Shown: positions 60,501-64,000 of the stretch, one piece after another | Numbering within the stretch: the first letter of the stretch is position 1 | How the letters are laid out: each line of letters starts with the position of its first letter | Source: JADGGV01 sp035715725 | GTDB lineage: Bacteria > Gemmatimonadota > Gemmatimonadetes > Longimicrobiales > RSA9 | Direction of reading: 5' to 3' | Assembly: GCA_035715725.1 (NCBI GenBank) | Contig: DASTKT010000173.1 | Location: 62,001 to 126,000 of the forward strand | Length of the DNA stretch: 64,000 nucleotides | Position numbers and translations under genes: made by a program | The notes under the pieces: generated by a model | What the model was told of the DNA's origin: nothing | Seen by the model: only the letters and a program-made list of their open reading frames with translations | The model's database searches: none

Positions 60501-61073
60501 ATGGAGCGTGATCAGGACATGGGCGGCGACGGGCTGTCGACGCCCGAGGCGAGGGGTTCGGCGGAGCCGGTCGAAGCGGAGGGCGCAGAGGCGCAGGCAC
60601 CCGACGACACGATGGCCGAGCTCGAGCACCTGCAGGCGGAGATGCAAGGGCTGAACGACCGGCACCTCCGGCTGGCGGCGGAATTCGACAACTACCGTCG
60701 GCGGATCGACCGGGAGCGCACCGAGCTGCACGCGCGGGCGCAGGCCGAGCTGGTGAAGCGGCTGCTGGATGTGCTCGACGATCTCCAGCGGGTGGCGCAC
60801 TACAACCCGGAGACGACGAGCGTGCAGGCGCTGATGGAGGGTGTGCAGCTGGTGGAGAAGAAGTTCCGGCACGCGCTGGAGTCGGCGGGGCTGGAGCCGA
60901 TCGAGGCGGAGGGCGAGTTCTTCAACCCGGCAACGATGGAAGCGCTGATGACGATGCCAGCGGAGCACCCGGAGGAGGACGAGGTGGTGGCGGACGTGCT
61001 GCAGAAGGGGTACCGCTTCGGGAGCATGCTGGTGCGGCCGGCGCGCGTGCGCGTGAAGAAGTACGAAGGCTGA
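60501..61073 (+). CDS. grpE: Nucleotide exchange factor GrpE
   Basis: A 190-residue co-chaperone that releases ADP from DnaK. A charged disordered N-terminus (residues 1-35) leads to the long coiled coil (LEHLQAEMQGLNDRHLRLAA, EFDNYRRRIDRERTELHA) and the C-terminal beta-wing (FNPATMEALMTMP, VLQKGYRFGSMLVRPARVRV). The start is ATG 60501; the frame is open earlier but lacks support. It is 7 bases ahead of dnaJ. No dnaK or hrcA is in the window. Confidence 0.94.
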   Translation: MERDQDMGGDGLSTPEARGSAEPVEAEGAEAQAPDDTMAELEHLQAEMQGLNDRHLRLAAEFDNYRRRIDRERTELHARAQAELVKRLLDVLDDLQRVAHYNPETTSVQALMEGVQLVEKKFRHALESAGLEPIEAEGEFFNPATMEALMTMPAEHPEEDEVVADVLQKGYRFGSMLVRPARVRVKKYEG

Positions 61074-61080
61074 GGCGCCG

Positions 61081-62205
61081 ATGCCCGCGGCTGGCACGAA
61101 GGACTACTACCAGATCCTGGGCGTAGCGGAGAGCGCCACGCCGGACGAGATCAAGAAGGCGTATCGCCGGCTCGCGAAGCAGTATCACCCGGACGCGAAC
61201 CCGAACAATCCGCAAGCGGCGGAGCGCTTCAAGGAGGTCGGGGAGGCGTACGCGGTGCTCTCGGATGCGGACAAGCGCAAGCAATACGACCAGGTCCGGA
61301 AGAACCCGTTCGCGGGCTTCACGGGCTTCGGTGGCGGCGCGCCCCGGCCGGGCGCGCCGCAAGGCGCGGAGAACGTTCGGTTCTCGTTCGAGGATCTCGG
61401 CGACGTGGGCGGGCTGGGGGACATCTTCAGCTCGATCTTCGATCTGGGCGGAAGGCGGAAAGGGCGGGCGCGGACCGGTCCGCAGCGCGGACAGGATGTC
61501 GAGTTCGTGGTCGAGCTCCCGTTCGCCGTCGCGGCGCGGGGTGGCAAGGTGCCGATCACGGTGCCGGTGACGGAGGAGTGCGCGACGTGCAGCGGTTCGG
61601 GGAACGCGCCGGGGACGAAGCCGCAGACGTGCGCCGAGTGCGGCGGCAGCGGGCAGATCTCGTTCGGGCAGGGCAGCTTCGCGGTGAACCGGCCATGCCC
61701 GGTGTGCCTCGGTCGCGGGACCGTACCGACGAGGCCGTGTCCGACGTGCGGCGGAACGGGGCACGTGCGGGAGCAGCGGCAGATCGTGCTGACCGTGCCG
61801 GCGGGAGTGGAGACGGGCTCGAAGCTGCGCCTGTCGGGGCAGGGGGAACGGGGTGCGAACGGGGGACCGGCCGGCGACCTCATCGTGAATTTCCGGGTGA
61901 AGCCGGACCCGTTCTTCCGGCGCGAGGGCCTGGACCTGTTCTGCACGGTGCCGATCAACGTCGCGCAGGCGACGCTGGGCTCGCGGATCCGGGTGCGCAC
62001 CGTGGACGGGAAGAAGGTGGCGCTGAAGGTCCCGGCCGGGACGCAGTCGGGGACGCGGTTCCGGATCCCGTCGCAGGGGGTCGAGAAGGGCGGGCGCCGC
62101 GGTGACCAGTACGTGCAGGTGAAGATCACGGTGCCGGCGGAGCTCTCCTCCGACCAGGAGCAGCTCATGCGCGACTTCGCGAAGGCGGCGAACCTGAAGT
62201 ACTGA
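61081..62205 (+). CDS. dnaJ: Chaperone protein DnaJ
   Basis: A 374-residue Hsp40. J domain at residues 7-70 with the HPD motif (KQYHPDANPNN), a Gly/Phe-rich linker (NPFAGFTGFGGGAPRPG), four zinc-finger repeats CxxCxGxG-like (CATCSGSG, CAECGGSG, CPVCLGRG, CPTCGGTG), then two beta C-terminal domains. GAGG lies 5 bases before the ATG. It is coupled to grpE and followed by a terminator. Confidence 0.96.
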   Translation: MPAAGTKDYYQILGVAESATPDEIKKAYRRLAKQYHPDANPNNPQAAERFKEVGEAYAVLSDADKRKQYDQVRKNPFAGFTGFGGGAPRPGAPQGAENVRFSFEDLGDVGGLGDIFSSIFDLGGRRKGRARTGPQRGQDVEFVVELPFAVAARGGKVPITVPVTEECATCSGSGNAPGTKPQTCAECGGSGQISFGQGSFAVNRPCPVCLGRGTVPTRPCPTCGGTGHVREQRQIVLTVPAGVETGSKLRLSGQGERGANGGPAGDLIVNFRVKPDPFFRREGLDLFCTVPINVAQATLGSRIRVRTVDGKKVALKVPAGTQSGTRFRIPSQGVEKGGRRGDQYVQVKITVPAELSSDQEQLMRDFAKAANLKY

Positions 62206-62262
62206 GCCGCGCCGGCGCGGTCCAGCGCACGGGGAAATTCCCTACCTGAGCGGACAGAGAAT

Positions 62263-62288
62263 CGGGGGCGTCCTTACAGACGCCCCCG
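62263..62288 (+). terminator. Terminator after dnaJ
   Basis: A perfect 10-bp GC stem (62263-62272 with 62279-62288) with loop CTTACA, followed by TTCGCTT. It ends the grpE-dnaJ unit. Confidence 0.75.
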
Positions 62289-62365
62289 TTCGCTTGTCCT
62301 AGCGTGACGGCGAGCGACGCGCGTGGCGCGGGACCCAGGAACAGCCCAGGTCGAGGAGAGGCGAG

Positions 62366-62860
62366 ATGGCCGCGGCAACCGAGCAGGAGACCCCCACGGT
62401 GTCGGACGGCGGCAAGCCGCCCGAGAGCAGGAGCCGTCGCGCGGCACGGCCGCTGACGGACCAGGAGGTGGCGGCGGTGGTGGAACGCAACTACTGCGCG
62501 ATCTTCGCGACCGCGGCGAACGGAGAGCCGTACGCCGTCCCGCTGGTCTACGGCTTCGACTCGGGCGCGTTCTACGCCGTTCTCTCGCCGGGGCGCAAGG
62601 TTCGCAACATCGAGGCGAACCCCCGCGTCTGCGTGACCATCCTCGAGGTCGAGGACATGGGCAAGCGCTGGCGCTCGGTCGTGGCGACCGGCACGGCATC
62701 GTGGGTCGAGGGCGAGGAGGCGCTCCGCTCGGCGCTGGACGTGATCCGCCGCCAGTACCCGGGCGCCCCGATCCGCAGCTCCGGGGGCGCGCCCGCGCTG
62801 GGCGGGTACAGGATGCTGCGTGTCGCCGTGGCGGAGCTCGCCGGGCGCGCGAACGACTGA
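62366..62860 (+). CDS. Pyridoxamine 5'-phosphate oxidase-family FMN-binding protein
   Basis: A 164-residue split-barrel flavin protein. After a charged 28-residue start, LTDQEVAAVVERNYCAIFAT and PYAVPLVYGFDSGAFYAVLS are typical of the PNPOx-like family (NimA/Pyridox_ox_2 group), as is RKVRNIEANPRVCVTILEVE. True PdxH substrate residues are not evident, so it is not called PdxH; these proteins usually bind FMN, F420 or haem. A GGAGAGGCGAG site precedes the ATG. It lies 28 bases before the NADH dehydrogenase, perhaps in one unit. Confidence 0.85.
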   Translation: MAAATEQETPTVSDGGKPPESRSRRAARPLTDQEVAAVVERNYCAIFATAANGEPYAVPLVYGFDSGAFYAVLSPGRKVRNIEANPRVCVTILEVEDMGKRWRSVVATGTASWVEGEEALRSALDVIRRQYPGAPIRSSGGAPALGGYRMLRVAVAELAGRAND

Positions 62861-62887
62861 AGCCGCCGGCGCGAGAGACGGGACCCC

Positions 62888-64000
62888 ATGCGACGCAGGA
62901 CTGCACCGCACGTCGTCATCCTCGGCGGCGGCTTCGGAGGGCTGTACTGCGCCCGCGCCCTGCGCCGGGCGCCGGTCCAGATTACGCTCGTGGATCGCCG
63001 GAACTACCACCTCTTCCAACCGTTGCTCTACGAGGTGGCGACGGCGACGCTGTCCCCCGCGGAGATCAGCGCCCCGCTCCGCTACGTGCTTCGGCGCCAG
63101 CGGAACGTCGAGGTGCGGATGGGCGAGGTCGTGGACGTCGATGTCGCCCGGCGCGCCGTCGTGCTGCCGGACAGCGAGATCGCCTACGACTACCTGGTGG
63201 TTTCGACGGGGCTGGAGCACTCGTACTTCGGGCACGACGAGTGGGCTGCGCGCGCGCCGGGGCTGAAGAGCGTGGCGGATGCGCTGGAGATCAAGCGGCG
63301 CTTCCTCTCCGCGTTCGAGGCGGCGGAATGGGAAGCCGACCCCGTGGCGCGGCAGCGACGGCTGACGTTCGTGATCGTGGGCGCCGGACCGACCGGGGTC
63401 GAGCTGGCCGGGGCGATGGCCACGGTCGCCCATCAGGTCTTGCCGGGGGACTTCCGGTTCGTCGACACGACGCGTGCGCGCGTGATCCTCGTCGAGGGCG
63501 CCGGGCGGGTGCTCCCCGAGTTCACGGAGCGCCTGTCGCGGAAGGCGAAGGAGTCCTTGCGAAGGCTCGGCGTCGAGGTGCGGACCGGGTCGCTGGTGAC
63601 GGCCATCGAGCCGCACGCCGTCGTACTGGAGAATGAGCGGATCGAGGCGGGCACGGTGGTGTGGGCGGCCGGCGTGCGCGGCTCGCCTCTCGGCGCCCGG
63701 CTGGGCGCTGCGGTGGACGGCATGGGGCGTGTCCGCGTGCAGGCCGATTGCAGCGTGCCGGCCCACCGTGACGTCTTCGTCATCGGGGACCTGGCGCACT
63801 TCGAGGAGCGCGGGCGGGTGATCACCGGCGTCGCGCCCGCGGCCATCCAGATGGCGCGGTTCGTCGCGCGCACGATCCGTGACGAGCTGCGCGGCCTCCC
63901 CCGGATGGACTTCCGCTACTTCGACAAGGGGAGCCTGGCGACGATCGGCAAGGCGGCGGCCGTGGCGCGGGCGGGGCGGCTGGAGATCAGCGGCTTCCCG
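62888..64000 (+). CDS. ndh: Type II NADH dehydrogenase (3' partial)
   Basis: The frame runs off the window end; 371 codons are visible of about 420-450. It is an FAD-dependent NDH-2, passing electrons from NADH to quinone without pumping protons, bound to the inner face of the membrane. Seen: FAD-binding VVILGGGFGGLYCARALR, the quinone-site region NYHLFQPLLYEVATATLSP, NADH-binding FVIVGAGPTGVELAGAMA, and VFVIGDLAHFEERG. The missing C-terminus should hold the membrane helix. With the aa3 oxidase earlier in the window it fits an aerobic chain. Confidence 0.92.
   Translation, partial: MRRRTAPHVVILGGGFGGLYCARALRRAPVQITLVDRRNYHLFQPLLYEVATATLSPAEISAPLRYVLRRQRNVEVRMGEVVDVDVARRAVVLPDSEIAYDYLVVSTGLEHSYFGHDEWAARAPGLKSVADALEIKRRFLSAFEAAEWEADPVARQRRLTFVIVGAGPTGVELAGAMATVAHQVLPGDFRFVDTTRARVILVEGAGRVLPEFTERLSRKAKESLRRLGVEVRTGSLVTAIEPHAVVLENERIEAGTVVWAAGVRGSPLGARLGAAVDGMGRVRVQADCSVPAHRDVFVIGDLAHFEERGRVITGVAPAAIQMARFVARTIRDELRGLPRMDFRYFDKGSLATIGKAAAVARAGRLEISGFP

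Overview
The window is a high-GC (roughly 70 %), densely packed bacterial chromosome segment with almost every gene on the + strand. Many genes overlap by 1-4 bases (GTGA, ATGA), and GTG or TTG starts are common. Gene content and order (MglB/MglA beside recR, a giant WD40-like peptidase/barrel protein, a PEP-CTERM protein, a FlgD-like C-terminal tail on a secreted subtilase, a long aerobic respiratory cluster) fit Gemmatimonadota best. That placement is inference from content; no 16S rRNA gene is present. I see no insertion sequence, prophage, CRISPR array or integrase.

Layout. 1-12.8 kb is housekeeping: hflX (5' truncated), a DUF2520 oxidoreductase-like gene, pdxJ, a flippase-like membrane protein, ispE, tRNA-Gln(UUG), prs, the bL25 gene, pth, a membrane pyrophosphatase, an M20 peptidase and ychF. 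12.8-15.9 kb is accessory: a PEP-CTERM protein, a stand-alone C39-like peptidase, a Flp-pilin-like protein and an unknown gene, separated by strong convergent hairpins. 15.9-20.3 kb carries a HemQ-like protein with a ferredoxin, a zinc-ribbon mini-protein, an Mrp-type Fe-S carrier ATPase, a CxxC/PCP_red protein and an ABC exporter pair.

20.4-36 kb is the most striking part. A strong promoter (TTGACA-N17-TATTAT) and a long structured leader precede a tandem universal-stress protein with two PCP_red domains. A radical SAM protein, also ending in PCP_red, follows. Next come a lone CydA-like bd-family oxidase subunit without CydB, three membrane or periplasmic c-type cytochrome proteins (five CxxCH sites, one protein fused to an ethylbenzene-dehydrogenase-type haem domain), a cupredoxin-like lipoprotein, a complete aa3-type cytochrome oxidase (subunits II, I, III, IV), haem O synthase and three small or unknown membrane proteins. 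Together these look like a coordinated electron-transfer module with its own maturation factors.

36-64 kb returns to core functions: rpsF-rpsR-DUF2232-rplI, rsfS, a 1107-residue secreted peptidase/beta-propeller/barrel protein, a ParA-like/SPOR fusion, smc, a subtilase, an MBL hydrolase, a DAHP synthase and a CoA-binding protein. Then come the SRP RNA gene directly before dnaX, yraN, ybaB, recR, mglB-mglA, pgsA, cinA, a lysophospholipase, grpE-dnaJ, an FMN-binding protein and a type II NADH dehydrogenase cut by the window end. Promoter calls are by eye from hexamers and spacing only.
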